64,000 nucleotides of DNA from Aurantimonas sp036549475 (lineage in GTDB: Bacteria; Pseudomonadota; Alphaproteobacteria; Rhizobiales; Rhizobiaceae): assembly GCF_036549475.1 (NCBI RefSeq), contig NZ_JAZHLI010000002.1:124001-188000 (forward strand), given 5' to 3'. The notes below the pieces were generated by a model. That model ran no database searches, was not told the origin of the DNA, and worked only from the letters and a program-made list of their open reading frames with translations. A program made the position numbers and the translations under genes. Positions 25,435 through 34,683 of the stretch are shown in pieces. Numbering within the stretch: position 1 is the first letter of the stretch; every line of letters starts with the position of its first letter.

Positions 25435-27336
25435 TCAGGCCCGTTCGGCGGCATCGGCAATGACGGCGAGGAACGTCTCGCCGTAGCGCTCCAGCTTGGC
25501 GAGGCCGACGCCGGGGACCGCATGGAGCGCGTCGCTGTCGCGCGGGCGCAGTTCGGCCATGGTACGCAGCGTGGCGTCGGAAAACACCATGTAGGGTGGG
25601 ACCTGCTGCTCTCTGGCGAGGCGAAGCCGTTCCTGGCGAAGCGCCTCGAACAGGGTGGCCGCGGTCTCGTCCATCCCTTCGGTCGCATGGTCGCTGCGCC
25701 GGAACTGCGTGGCCTTGCGGACGCGGTCCTTGCGCAGGATCACCTTGCGCTCGCCGCGAAAGACCGCGCGCGCGTCCTCGCCCAGCTTCAGGGCGCCGAA
25801 CGCGGCATGGTCGATGGTCAGGAGCCCCGATGCGGTCAGCTGGCGGGCGACGGACTGCCAGACCCGCTGCTCGGTCTCCTTGCCGGCGCCGAAGACCGGG
25901 ATCGCGTCCTGGCCGGCGCGCACCACCTTGTCGGTGGCCTTGCCGGTGAGGACGTCGATCACATGGCCCGAGCCGAAGCGTTCGCCGGTGCGGTAGACGG
26001 CGGCGAGCAGCTTGACCGCGGCCTCGGTGCCGTCCCAGGTCTCGACCGGCGACAGGCAGGTGTCGCAATTGCCGCAGCGCCCCGCATGATGTTCGCCGAA
26101 ATGGGCGAGGATGGCGGCGCGGCGGCAATCGGCGGTCTCGCAGATGGCAAGAAGCGCGTCGAGCTTGGCCCGCTCCACCCGCTTGATGGTCTCCTCGGAG
26201 CCCCCCTGGTCGATCATGCGCCGGCGCTGGACGACGTCCTGCATGCCATAGGCCATCCAGGCATCGCTCGGCTGGCTGTCGCGACCGGCGCGGCCGGTCT
26301 CCTGGTAGTAGGCCTCCACCGACGACGGCAGGTCGAGATGGGCGACGAAGCGCACGTCGGGCTTGTCGATCCCCATGCCGAAGGCGACCGTCGCGACGAG
26401 GCAGAGATTGTCCTCGTTCAGGAAGGCGGCCTGGTTAGCGGACCGGATGCTGTTGTCGAGGCCGGCATGATAGGGCAGGGCGCGGATGCCCTGGGTGTTC
26501 AGCCAGGCGGCGGTCTCATCGACCTTGCGACGCGACAGGCAATAGACGATGCCGCTGGCGCCCTTGTGCCGCTCCAGGAACGAGAGCAGCTGCTTCCTGG
26601 GGTTGTCGCGTTCGACGATGGCGTAGCGGATGTTCGGCCGGTCGAAGCTGGTCATGAAGACCGGCGCGTCGGTGAGGCGCAGGCGCTCGATGATGTCGGC
26701 GCGCGTCGTCGGATCCGCCGTCGCTGTCAGCGCGATCCGCGGCACGGCGGGGAAATCGTCGGCCAGCGCCTCCAGCGCCCGGTATTCGGGCCGGAAGTCA
26801 TGGCCCCAGGCACTGACGCAATGGGCCTCGTCGATGGCGAAGAGCGCAATGCGCACCCGCGCCAGCATGCGGCGGAAGCCCTCGCTGACGATGCGTTCGG
26901 GCGTCACGTAGAGAAGGTCTAGACGACCCGCGAGAAGATCGGCGCGCACGGCGTCGCGCGCTTCGTCGCTCATCGCCGAATTCAGCGATGCCGCGTTGAC
27001 GCCGGCCTGGCGCAGCCCCTCGACCTGATCGTGCATCAGCGCGATCAGCGGCGAGACCACGATGCCGACGCCAGGACGGCACAGGGCCGGGATCTGGTAG
27101 CAGACCGATTTGCCGGCGCCGGTCGGGAACAGGACAACCGCGTCGCCGCCCGAGACGATCTGGTCGACCACCGCCTCCTGCTGGCCGCGAAAGGCCGGAT
27201 GCCCGAAAACCGAGCGCAGCATCTCGCGCGGATCGGCGCCACCGGCCGCGTTGCCTGCGGTCGTAGGGCCGTTCCTGTCGAACAGGGCATCGGTCGTGGC
27301 CGGCCCGTCGGACCGGCGTCCTGGTTGCTGCATCAT
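25435..27336 (-). CDS. recQ: ATP-dependent DNA helicase RecQ
   Basis: 3'-5' DNA helicase of recombination and replication-fork repair. The 633-residue protein has Walker A FPTGAGKSVCYQ, the DEAH box AIDEAHC, motif VI QETGRAGRD, the zinc-binding RQC cysteines (CETADCRR...GRCGNCDTC) and a C-terminal HRDC domain (about 545-633, MAELRPRDSDALHAVPGVG). Tandem ATGs at 27336 and 27333 sit behind CCCGGAGACG; an upstream in-frame start would add about 59 basic, non-conserved residues and is rejected. The cold-shock gene follows on the same strand after 164 bp. Confidence 0.96.
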   Translation of the reverse strand: MMQQPGRRSDGPATTDALFDRNGPTTAGNAAGGADPREMLRSVFGHPAFRGQQEAVVDQIVSGGDAVVLFPTGAGKSVCYQIPALCRPGVGIVVSPLIALMHDQVEGLRQAGVNAASLNSAMSDEARDAVRADLLAGRLDLLYVTPERIVSEGFRRMLARVRIALFAIDEAHCVSAWGHDFRPEYRALEALADDFPAVPRIALTATADPTTRADIIERLRLTDAPVFMTSFDRPNIRYAIVERDNPRKQLLSFLERHKGASGIVYCLSRRKVDETAAWLNTQGIRALPYHAGLDNSIRSANQAAFLNEDNLCLVATVAFGMGIDKPDVRFVAHLDLPSSVEAYYQETGRAGRDSQPSDAWMAYGMQDVVQRRRMIDQGGSEETIKRVERAKLDALLAICETADCRRAAILAHFGEHHAGRCGNCDTCLSPVETWDGTEAAVKLLAAVYRTGERFGSGHVIDVLTGKATDKVVRAGQDAIPVFGAGKETEQRVWQSVARQLTASGLLTIDHAAFGALKLGEDARAVFRGERKVILRKDRVRKATQFRRSDHATEGMDETAATLFEALRQERLRLAREQQVPPYMVFSDATLRTMAELRPRDSDALHAVPGVGLAKLERYGETFLAVIADAAERA

Positions 27337-27466
27337 CGTCTCCGGGAATCGCCGAGCAAGGGTCGGCCATTGCGCGGCGCAACGCAACTTGCAGCGCGAG
27401 CGACGATCGGGTGCGAACGGTCGCGTCGTGAGTTGGCTGGTCGGTTTGCTCGAGGCCGGGGCTGGT

Positions 27467-28051
27467 TCATGGGCGGGCGGAGCGCGGTTCGCCCGGAAAG
27501 CGGGCGCTGACAAAGCGCGAGCCGGCGAGGCCGAAGCGCCACGGCGTGTCGGCCCCGCGGGTGATGCCGATCCGCGGACCCACCGCGATTTCGACAGGCC
27601 CTTCTGCCGGCATCAGACGGAACGGCGGTGCGTCGAGGGGCCGCCCGTCATGAGCCCCGGTGATGCCGAGCGCCTGGGTCAGGCGACCCGGACCGGCGCA
27701 AAGCTTGTGCACATCGCCCAGCCCGCGTCGCGCCGCCATCAGGTCGAGGCCGATCGTCGGCTCGATCGCCCGGATCAGGACGGCGCTGGCATTGCCCGGT
27801 GCCTCGCAGACGACATTGAGGCACCAGTGGATGCCATAGGAGCGATAGACATAGGCGCGGCCGGGTTCGCCGAACATCGCCGCATTGCGCGCGGTCTGTC
27901 CGTTGAAGCTGTGGGAGGCCGGGTCCTGCTGGTCGTAGGCCTCGGTCTCGACGATCCTGCCACCGGCGGTGCCGTCGACGACGAGCGTCGCGCCGATCAG
28001 GTCGCGCGCCACGCAGACAACGTTGCGGTCGAAGAAGCCTGGCTGGATCAT
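27467..28051 (-). CDS. 3-methyladenine DNA glycosylase, AAG/MPG family
   Basis: Removes alkylated purines such as 3-methyladenine in base-excision repair. The 194-residue protein has the family start (FFDRNVVCVARDLIG), the catalytic glutamate in IVETEAYDQQDPASH, the intercalating region VYRSYGIHWCLNVV and AGPGRLTQALGI. It belongs to the mammalian-type AAG fold, not to Tag/AlkA. It lies 131 bp upstream of recQ on the same strand, forming a small DNA-repair pair. Confidence 0.95.
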   Translation of the reverse strand: MIQPGFFDRNVVCVARDLIGATLVVDGTAGGRIVETEAYDQQDPASHSFNGQTARNAAMFGEPGRAYVYRSYGIHWCLNVVCEAPGNASAVLIRAIEPTIGLDLMAARRGLGDVHKLCAGPGRLTQALGITGAHDGRPLDAPPFRLMPAEGPVEIAVGPRIGITRGADTPWRFGLAGSRFVSARFPGEPRSARP

Positions 28052-28260
28052 CGATAGTCCCGAATGGATGGCTGTCCGGCGGTCGCGCCGCGGTCCTTCG
28101 GGGACGCGTGGCTCGGCGTTTCGTTCCGCTTCGTTCTGTACGGTGGACGCTTCGCAGGACGGGGGGAGATCTTGGGCAAGCTATGGCCCAGCCGAGAGGC
28201 ATGTCCGGAACGCGGGAAGGGCGGTGACGTTTGACGACGAATGCAACCGGGGAGGCATCC

Positions 28261-28446
28261 ATGCCCGCACAGTCCAAGTCACAGCAGAAGGCTGCCGGCG
28301 CAGCCCTGTCGGCCAAGCGCGGCGACACCAAGGTGTCCGATCTCCAGGGCGCCTCGAAAAGCATGTACGAAACGATGAGCGAGAAACAGCTCGACGAGAT
28401 GGCGTCCACCGAACGCAAGGGCAAGCCGGAGCATAAAACCGACTAG
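28261..28446 (+). CDS. DUF3008 family small protein
   Basis: A 61-residue, lysine-rich soluble protein beginning MPAQSKSQQKAAGAALSAKR, the DUF3008 signature, followed by SKSMYETMSEKQLDEMAST. Function unknown. Start set at 28261 by GGGGAGG six bases upstream; an in-frame start 10 codons earlier lacks a ribosome-binding site. About 235 bp of non-coding sequence separates it from the phosphate permease gene. Confidence 0.85.
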   Translation: MPAQSKSQQKAAGAALSAKRGDTKVSDLQGASKSMYETMSEKQLDEMASTERKGKPEHKTD

Positions 28447-28683
28447 TGCTGCTCTTTCACGGATCGGCAGCCGGCAGCAACCGGTTGCCGCGCGGTGGCC
28501 TGTCGCCCGGAGCGGCGAGGGAGCGTGGCATCGCCGGCCTGCATTTATTACCCATGACCTCAATGGGATAGCCATTTGGCAACACGGCGGGGACCGACCC
28601 GTCGGCAACGCCTCCCGAAGGATGCGCAGCGACGCACATGTGCTAAGGCCGCCCGACGCCATGCGACGGAGCCGCTCCCAGGA

Positions 28684-30189
28684 ATGCCGAAAAGTGCCCT
28701 CGACAAGGACCTGAAGAAGGTCGCTTCGCTGGAAACCGCCACCTATGGCTCGGCCCGTTCGGTGGCGGCCCCCGGCATGGCGGTGCTGTTCCTGCTTGGC
28801 GCCTCCGTGCTGGCCAGCCTCTTCGTCGCTGACGGCCCGCTCACCTATCTCGTCGTCATCGCCGCGATGATCGCAGGCTACATGGCGCTGAATGTCGGCG
28901 CCAACGACGTCGCCAACAATATGGGCCCGGCGGTAGGCTCGAAGGCACTGACCCTGGCCGGCGCGCTGGCGATCGCCGCGGTCTGCGAGGGCGCCGGCGC
29001 CATCATCGCCGGCGGCGACGTGGTCAGCACGATCTCGCGCGATCTCCTGCGCCCGCACGAGGCGATGGAGGCGGTCGACTACATCCTGGTGATGATGGCG
29101 GCGTTTCTCGCAGCCGGAATGTGGATCCATCTGGCGACCGTCTTCGGCGCGCCGATCTCCACCACCCACGCGATCGTCGGCGGCGTGGTGGGCTCCGGCG
29201 TCGCGGCGTCGGGCGCGGGGATCGTCGAATGGCCGATGCTCGGGGCGATCGTCGCCAGCTGGGTCGTCTCGCCGGCGCTGGGGGGTGGCATTGCCGCGCT
29301 GCTGCTGGCGGCCATCGAATTCGCCATCCTCAACCGCCACGACCGGCTCGATGCCGCCCGGCGCTGGGTGCCGGTGCTGGTGGCGCTGATGAGCGGCATC
29401 TTCGCCATGTATCTGATGACCAAGGGTCTGAAGCGGTTGTGGCAGCCGGACCTGTCCCATGTGCTCGCGGCCGGCCTCGGCTTCGCGCTGATCGGCTGGC
29501 TGGCCGCGCGGCCATGGATCCGGCGGCGCTCTGCCGGCATGGACGGCCGCGTGAAGACGATCAGCAGGCTCTTCGTGCCGCCGCTGATCTTCGCCACGGC
29601 GCTCCTCTCCTTTGCCCATGGCGCGAACGACGTGGCCAATGCGGTGGGCCCGCTGGCGGCCATCGTGGCGGCGGCGTCGTCCGGGTCGAGCGATGGCGGC
29701 GAGGTAGTCCTGCCGCTCTGGGTGCTGATGATCGGTGCGGTCGGGATCGCGGTCGGTCTGGCGCTGTTCGGCCCGCGGGTCATCCGGACCGTGGGCGAGA
29801 AGATCACCAAGATGAACGAGATCCGGGCCTATTGCGTCGCGCTCTCGGCGGCGATCACGGTCCTGCTGGCCTCTGGGCTCGGCCTGCCGGTCTCCTCCAC
29901 CCACATCGCGGTCGGCGCGATCTTCGGGGTGGGGTTCCTGCGCGAGTTCCAGTCGAACAAGGGATTGACGAATCCCGGGGTCCAGCCGCAGACACTGTTC
30001 CTGAAGACGTCGCGGCTGAACGCCACGCCGGAGGAGGCGGTAGCCAACTTCCGCAAGCGCGAACGCCGCCGTCTCGTCCGGCGCCAGCACCTCTTCGGCA
30101 TCGTTGCCGCATGGGTGGTGACGGTCCCTTTCGCCGCGGTGCTGTCGGCGGTGCTTTACCTGGCGATGGCCGCGATCATCGTCAGCTAG
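28684..30189 (+). CDS. PiT-family inorganic phosphate permease
   Basis: A 501-residue polytopic membrane transporter of the PiT/anion permease family, importing phosphate with a cation. The two duplicated family signatures are present: GANDVANNMGPAVGSKALT in the first half and GANDVANAVGPLAAIV in the second, each followed by a P-x-S-[ST]-T-H motif (APISTTHAI, LPVSSTHIA). The central cytoplasmic region is short. Start at ATG 28684 (MPKSALDKDLKKV) is uncertain, as no well-spaced Shine-Dalgarno is present. The 3' end overlaps the convergent Nudix gene by 8 bp. Confidence 0.92.
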   Translation: MPKSALDKDLKKVASLETATYGSARSVAAPGMAVLFLLGASVLASLFVADGPLTYLVVIAAMIAGYMALNVGANDVANNMGPAVGSKALTLAGALAIAAVCEGAGAIIAGGDVVSTISRDLLRPHEAMEAVDYILVMMAAFLAAGMWIHLATVFGAPISTTHAIVGGVVGSGVAASGAGIVEWPMLGAIVASWVVSPALGGGIAALLLAAIEFAILNRHDRLDAARRWVPVLVALMSGIFAMYLMTKGLKRLWQPDLSHVLAAGLGFALIGWLAARPWIRRRSAGMDGRVKTISRLFVPPLIFATALLSFAHGANDVANAVGPLAAIVAAASSGSSDGGEVVLPLWVLMIGAVGIAVGLALFGPRVIRTVGEKITKMNEIRAYCVALSAAITVLLASGLGLPVSSTHIAVGAIFGVGFLREFQSNKGLTNPGVQPQTLFLKTSRLNATPEEAVANFRKRERRRLVRRQHLFGIVAAWVVTVPFAAVLSAVLYLAMAAIIVS

Positions 30190-30655
30190 CGGCGAGTTGC
30201 CGGCTGAGCTTCTCGGTGAGGTCGGCGACCGGGCGCTCGGTCAGCAGGCGCCGCGTTTCCGCAAAGGTGGCCCAGTGCCGATAGCGCTGGCGCATCTCCT
30301 GCCATTGGTCATGCTGGCGCTCGACCCGCAGCGGATACAGCGTGACGTCAAGAACCTTGGTTCGGCGCAGCCCGCGCTTCAGCGTGCGATAGGTGCCGAG
30401 CGGCGTCGGGTCGACCTGGCCTTCGACGCCAGCTTCCTCAAGGGCTTCCTGCGCGGCGCTCTCCCATGGGGACAGGCCATCCATCAGCGAACCCTTGGGA
30501 AAGATCCAGCGGCCAGTCCGCCGGGAGGTGATCAGCAGGAAGACCGGCTGGTCGTCGATCACGGCATACGGAATCGCTCCGGTCTGGGTACCGGAGGGGT
30601 CACTGCCGCGCAGCAGCGACCGCTCGGCCAGTCGTTCGCGCAGCACTTCCATCAT
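30182..30655 (-). CDS. Nudix hydrolase
   Basis: A 157-residue hydrolase of nucleoside-diphosphate-linked compounds. The Nudix box reads GLSPWESAAQEALEEAG, keeping the metal-binding EEAG end but with Q in place of the usual R. The strand WIFPKGS before it is typical of the diphosphoinositol/diadenosine polyphosphate type. Substrate unknown. It overlaps the end of the phosphate permease gene tail to tail. Confidence 0.88.
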   Translation of the reverse strand: MMEVLRERLAERSLLRGSDPSGTQTGAIPYAVIDDQPVFLLITSRRTGRWIFPKGSLMDGLSPWESAAQEALEEAGVEGQVDPTPLGTYRTLKRGLRRTKVLDVTLYPLRVERQHDQWQEMRQRYRHWATFAETRRLLTERPVADLTEKLSRQLAAS

Positions 30656-30924
30656 GGACCGGTTCCTCTGTCTTCTGCTCGGCGCTCAGGCCGCGCGACG
30701 CGCCCGATGCAGATCGTTCCGCACTATCAACGTCATTGAACTTGCCCGGGTCTGATGGCGGCAAGTTGCGTGTGAAACTTTCCGCAGGTGCAGGGCCGCG
30801 CTGGCAACAGGCCGGGCGAATCGATGCACGTTGCGCTACGATAAGCCTGTCGAATTACATATAGAACGCACGTGGTGCGCTTTCCAGTGACGATTGTGCG
30901 ACAAGCCGGAAATTCACGTGCGCG

Positions 30925-30938
30925 GCCAAATATTTGGC
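30925..30938. promoter_or_regulatory. 14-bp perfect palindrome, possible operator
   Basis: GCCAAATATTTGGC is a perfect palindrome in a GC-rich intergenic region, about 230 bp before the L,D-transpeptidase start. The AT-rich core suggests a binding site for a dimeric regulator. Protein unknown. Confidence 0.4.
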
Positions 30939-30954
30939 GTCACGCAGATGTGAG

Positions 30955-30981
30955 GAGGACGGCGTGCCGAACGCCGTCTTC
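30955..30981 (+). other. Strong hairpin in the 5' region of the L,D-transpeptidase gene
   Basis: An 11-bp stem (30955-30965 with 30971-30981, one G-T pair) closes a 5-base GCCGA loop. Only TTCGC ends the 3' arm, so it is a poor intrinsic terminator; it may be leader structure or part of a small RNA. Confidence 0.45.
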
Positions 30982-31169
30982 GCGCAGCCGGTGAGACACG
31001 CCGGTACGGCGGCGCACCGCGGGCGCGGTTTCATGCTTTGGCCATATTGGAATGCGTTACGAACTGGTAACGCGTGGTCAGCGGGGCGGATGCGGCGGCA
31101 GACGTCAGCTTCTGTTTACCATGCCGCGGTAGTTTCCGGCAGGGACGTGCATATCCACGAGGAGTTCCA

Positions 31170-32513
31170 ATGACGATTTCCCACGACGCGCCCAAGGGCA
31201 AGCGGCTCAGCCGCCGCCGCTTCGTGCTTGGCACGGCGGCCGCCAGTGCCGCATTGCTGCCAGGCGCAGCCTTTGCGCAGAACGCCCTCGGCGAACTGCT
31301 GCAGGCCCCGACGCGCGGCAATTGGGACGACCAGTTCGACACCCGTGGCTCCAGCGTCCGCGAGGTCGCCTCGAACTCCCCGGTCCTGTCCGAAAACACC
31401 GTCTACTCGCTGCAGGAAGCGATCAACAACTACGTCGCCATCGTGCAGCGCGGTGGCTGGCCAATGGTGCCGCAGGGCGAGACGTTGAAGCTCGGCATGC
31501 AGTCGCAGGCGGTGCCCGTCCTGCGCCAGCGCCTGGCCATTGCCGGCGACATGGCCAGCAGCGCCGGCGCGTCCCCGGCTTTCGACACCTATGTCGACGC
31601 GGGCGTCAAGCGCTTCCAGGCCCGCCATGGGCTGCCGGCCGACGGCGTCGTGTCGGACCACACCTACAAGGCGATGAACGTCGCGGCGGACCTGCGTCTG
31701 GGCCAGTTGCAGACCAATCTGCAGCGCCTGAGCGAGAAACTCGGCACCGAGCTCGGCCAGCGCTTCGTGATGGTCAACATACCCGCTGCTTCCATCGAGG
31801 CCGCCGAGAACGGCCGCATCGTCCAGCGCCACACCGCGGTCGTCGGCAAGGTCGACCGGCAGACGCCGATCCTCGACTCGCGCATCACCAACCTTAACCT
31901 CAATCCATACTGGCATGCGCCGGCGTCGATCGTCCGCAAGGACATCATCCCGCTGATGCAGAAGGACCCGACCTATCTGGAGCGGAACGCCATCCGCATC
32001 TTCGATGGCAACGGCCAGGAAATCCCGCCGCAGACCATCGACTGGAACACGGAAGAGGCGGTGAAGTACCTGTTCCGCCAGGACCCGGGCAAGATCAATG
32101 CAATGGCATCGGTGAAGATCAACTTCCCGAACCCGCATGCGGTCTACATGCACGACACACCCCAGCAGAGCCTGTTCTCGGAGCTGATGCGCTTCGAATC
32201 GTCGGGCTGCGTGCGGGTTCAGAATGTGCGCGACCTGATCGTCTGGCTCGCCCGCGACGTGCCGGGCTGGGATCGTCAGCGCATCGAACAGGTCATCGCG
32301 GCCCGCGAGCGCCAGGACATCGACCTTTTGAACCCCGTGCCGGTGCATTTCATCTACATGACCGCCTGGGCGACGGATCCGACGGTCGTGCAGTTCCGCG
32401 ACGACATCTATCACCGGGACGGCAGCGAGCAGCTCGCCATGAGCGAACTGACCGCGACCGCCTACGCGCCGGACCAGCAGAATCCATATGCCCGCGGTGA
32501 CGACGGCTACTGA
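31170..32513 (+). CDS. Tat-exported L,D-transpeptidase (YcbB/LdtD-like)
   Basis: Forms 3-3 peptidoglycan cross-links or anchors proteins in the periplasm. The 447-residue protein has a twin-arginine signal (SRRRFVLG, then a hydrophobic stretch to AAFAQ at about residue 35) and a peptidoglycan-binding domain (about 110-175, FDTYVDAGVKRFQARHGLPA). A YkuD catalytic domain follows, with the histidine in AVYMHDTPQ and the nucleophile C347 in ESSGCVRVQNV. The SSGC form, instead of SHGC, matches the large YcbB class. Start set by GAGGAG and the Tat signal. It has its own long leader and terminator. Confidence 0.92.
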   Translation: MTISHDAPKGKRLSRRRFVLGTAAASAALLPGAAFAQNALGELLQAPTRGNWDDQFDTRGSSVREVASNSPVLSENTVYSLQEAINNYVAIVQRGGWPMVPQGETLKLGMQSQAVPVLRQRLAIAGDMASSAGASPAFDTYVDAGVKRFQARHGLPADGVVSDHTYKAMNVAADLRLGQLQTNLQRLSEKLGTELGQRFVMVNIPAASIEAAENGRIVQRHTAVVGKVDRQTPILDSRITNLNLNPYWHAPASIVRKDIIPLMQKDPTYLERNAIRIFDGNGQEIPPQTIDWNTEEAVKYLFRQDPGKINAMASVKINFPNPHAVYMHDTPQQSLFSELMRFESSGCVRVQNVRDLIVWLARDVPGWDRQRIEQVIAARERQDIDLLNPVPVHFIYMTAWATDPTVVQFRDDIYHRDGSEQLAMSELTATAYAPDQQNPYARGDDGY

Positions 32514-32541
32514 GGCCTCGCCGGCGTTGAACGACATTCAG

Positions 32542-32570
32542 GCCGGGTGCAGCGATGCATCCGGCTTTTT
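32542..32570 (+). terminator. Rho-independent terminator after the L,D-transpeptidase gene
   Basis: 10-bp stem (32542-32551/32556-32565) with a GCGA loop, followed by TTTTT. Confidence 0.9.
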
Positions 32571-32678
32571 CATGCGCGGCCTTTCGCCGTTGGTGCTGGG
32601 CCAGCGCCTGTGGTATTTGGCGCAACTATCTCGTGGCAGGACCCCGCCGGGTCGCTGCGCCGCCCGAAGGAGACCATC

Positions 32679-33995
32679 ATGAGCCAGGCCATTCGCAACG
32701 ATGCCTCACGCGAGTTCAGCGACTTCTTCACCGCTGGGTTGGCTGACCGCGATCCCGAGATCTTCGGTGCCGTGGGCAGCGAACTGTCCCGCCAGCGCCA
32801 CGAGATCGAGCTCATCGCCTCGGAAAACATCGTGTCGCGCGCGGTGCTCGAGGCCCAGGGTTCGGTGCTCACCAACAAATATGCCGAGGGCTATCCGGGC
32901 CGGCGCTATTACGGCGGCTGCGAGTTCGTCGATGTCGTCGAGACGCTGGCGATCGATCGGGTCAAGGAACTGTTCGGCTGCGAATACGCCAATGTGCAGC
33001 CCAATTCCGGCAGCCAGGCGAACCAGGCGGTGCTTCTGGCCCTGTCCAAGCCGGGCGACACGCTGCTTGGCATGAGCCTGGACGCCGGCGGTCACTTGAC
33101 CCATGGCGCCAAGCCCAACCTGTCGGGCCGCTGGTTCAACGCCGTGCAGTACGGTCTCGATCTGGAGACCGGCCTGATCGACTACGACCAGGTCGAGGCG
33201 CTGGCCGTCGAGCACAAGCCGGCGGTCATCGTCGCCGGTGGCTCGGCCTATTCGCGGCAGATCGACTTCGCCCGCTTCCGGGCCATCGCCGACAAGGTCG
33301 GCGCCTATCTTTGGATCGACATGGCCCATTTCGCCGGCATCGTGGCGGCCGGTCACCATCCGAGCCCGTTCCCGCACGCCCATGTTGCCACCTCGACGAC
33401 CCACAAGACCCTGCGCGGCCCGCGCGGCGGCATCGTCCTGACCAATGACGAGACCATCGCCAAGAAGATCAATTCGGCGGTCTTCCCGGGTCTGCAGGGC
33501 GGCCCGCTGATGCATGTGATCGCCGGCAAGGCCGTGGCCTTCGGCGAGGCGCTGACGCCGGGGTTCCGCTCCTATATCGGCGCGGTCTGCGAGAACGCCA
33601 AGGCGCTGGCGGAGACCCTGCGCGAAGGCGGCGTGGACATCGTGTCCGGCGGCACCGACACCCATCTGATGCTCGTCGACCTGCGGCCCAAGGGCCTGAC
33701 CGGCAAGGCGTCGGAACTGGCGCTCGGCCGCGCCAACATCACCTGCAACAAGAACGGCGTTCCGAACGATCCGGAAAAGCCGATGGTCACGTCCGGCATC
33801 CGCCTCGGCACCCCCGCAGCCACCAGCCGCGGCTTCGGCGTGCCGGAGTTCCAGGCGGTCGGCCGCATGATCGTCGAGGTGCTGGACGGCCTGAAGTCGG
33901 CCAATTCCGACGAGGGCAATGCCGCCGTCGAGGCAGCGGTGAAGGAAAAGGTCATCGCGCTGACCGACCGTTTCCCGATCTACGACGGTCTTTGA
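32679..33995 (+). CDS. glyA: Serine hydroxymethyltransferase
   Basis: PLP enzyme interconverting serine and glycine with tetrahydrofolate, the main source of one-carbon units. The 438-residue protein has the family start LIASENIVSRAVLEAQGS, NKYAEGYPGRRYYGGCEFVD, and the PLP-binding lysine K243 in TTHKTLRGPRGG. Start chosen at 32679 (GAAGGAGA upstream). It leads the glyA-nrdR-ribD-ribE-ribH-nusB cluster, an order conserved in alphaproteobacteria; the 92-bp gap to nrdR has no clear terminator. Confidence 0.97.
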   Translation: MSQAIRNDASREFSDFFTAGLADRDPEIFGAVGSELSRQRHEIELIASENIVSRAVLEAQGSVLTNKYAEGYPGRRYYGGCEFVDVVETLAIDRVKELFGCEYANVQPNSGSQANQAVLLALSKPGDTLLGMSLDAGGHLTHGAKPNLSGRWFNAVQYGLDLETGLIDYDQVEALAVEHKPAVIVAGGSAYSRQIDFARFRAIADKVGAYLWIDMAHFAGIVAAGHHPSPFPHAHVATSTTHKTLRGPRGGIVLTNDETIAKKINSAVFPGLQGGPLMHVIAGKAVAFGEALTPGFRSYIGAVCENAKALAETLREGGVDIVSGGTDTHLMLVDLRPKGLTGKASELALGRANITCNKNGVPNDPEKPMVTSGIRLGTPAATSRGFGVPEFQAVGRMIVEVLDGLKSANSDEGNAAVEAAVKEKVIALTDRFPIYDGL

Positions 33996-34087
33996 TCCCG
34001 ACCTGAGGCCGCAAGGGCCCGGTCTTTCGCCGTGCGCGCTGGCAGAAGCCACGCGCGCGGCTCTGTTTCGATGATCGAAGAGGTGCC

Positions 34088-34683
34088 ATGCGCTGCCCCT
34101 ATTGCGGCTCGCAGGACAGCCAGGTGAAGGATTCACGCCCCGCCGAGGATGGCGGCGCGATCCGGCGCCGGCGGGTCTGCCCCGATTGCAACGGTCGCTT
34201 CACGACCTTCGAGCGGATCCAGTTGCGCGAACTCCAGGTNATGGCGGCGCGATCCGGCGCCGGCGGGTCTGCCCCGATTGCAACGGTCGCTTCACGACCT
34301 TCGAGCGGATCCAGTTGCGCGAACTCCAGGTGCTGAAGAAATCCGGCCGCAAGGTGCCGTTCGACCGTGACAAGCTGGCGCGCTCCGTCGAGGTGGCGCT
34401 GCGCAAGCGGTCGGTCGACCCCGATCGTGTGGAGCGGCTGATCTCGGGCATCGTGCGCCGCCTCGAACAGTCCGGCGAACAGGAAGTGCGTTCGGAGGCA
34501 CTTGGCGAAATGGTCATGGAAGCGCTCAAGGGGCTCGACGACGTCGCCTATGTGCGCTTCGCCTCGGTCTACCGCGATTTCCGCGAGGCGCGTGATTTCG
34601 AGTCGCTGATCGGCGAACTGGGCCGCGGCGACGCGCCGGCTGCTGCCACGGACGAGGCCGCGCCGGACGAGACATCGTCGTGA
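34088..34683 (+). CDS. nrdR: Transcriptional repressor NrdR (interrupted by an assembly artefact)
   Basis: Zinc-ribbon/ATP-cone repressor of ribonucleotide reductase genes. The N-terminus CPYCGSQDSQVKDSRP with a second CPDC pair forms the zinc ribbon; the ATP-cone follows (LKKSGRKVPFDRDKLARSV). As written the frame is broken: an N at 34240 is flanked by identical 91-bp copies, adding 92 bases. Removing one copy plus the N joins 34088-34239 to 34332-34683 and yields an uninterrupted 167-residue NrdR. I therefore treat the gene as intact in the organism. GAGGTG precedes the ATG, and the stop overlaps ribD by four bases. Confidence 0.93.
34149..34331 (+). repeat. 91-bp direct repeat separated by a single N (contig-join artefact)
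   Basis: 34149-34239 and 34241-34331 are identical over 91 bases, with the only ambiguous base of the window (34240) between them. Overlapping contig ends placed side by side without merging would give exactly this. Confidence 0.95.

Larger units (their letters stand above)
30656..31169. other. 514-bp intergenic region upstream of the L,D-transpeptidase
   Basis: No convincing gene; a 79-codon reading frame at 30934-31173 has no recognisable features. It contains an inverted repeat AACTTGCC/GGCAAGTT (30739-30746/30760-30767), an AT-rich palindrome (30925-30938) and a strong hairpin (30955-30981), listed separately. Confidence 0.6.

Noticed and set aside
30934..31173. 79-codon frame before the L,D-transpeptidase
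   Set aside because: No ribosome-binding site, no family resemblance, and it overlaps the palindrome and hairpin.
34149..34331. Genuine tandem duplication or frameshift pseudogene of nrdR
   Set aside because: The single N between identical copies and the intact protein after removing one copy indicate an assembly join.
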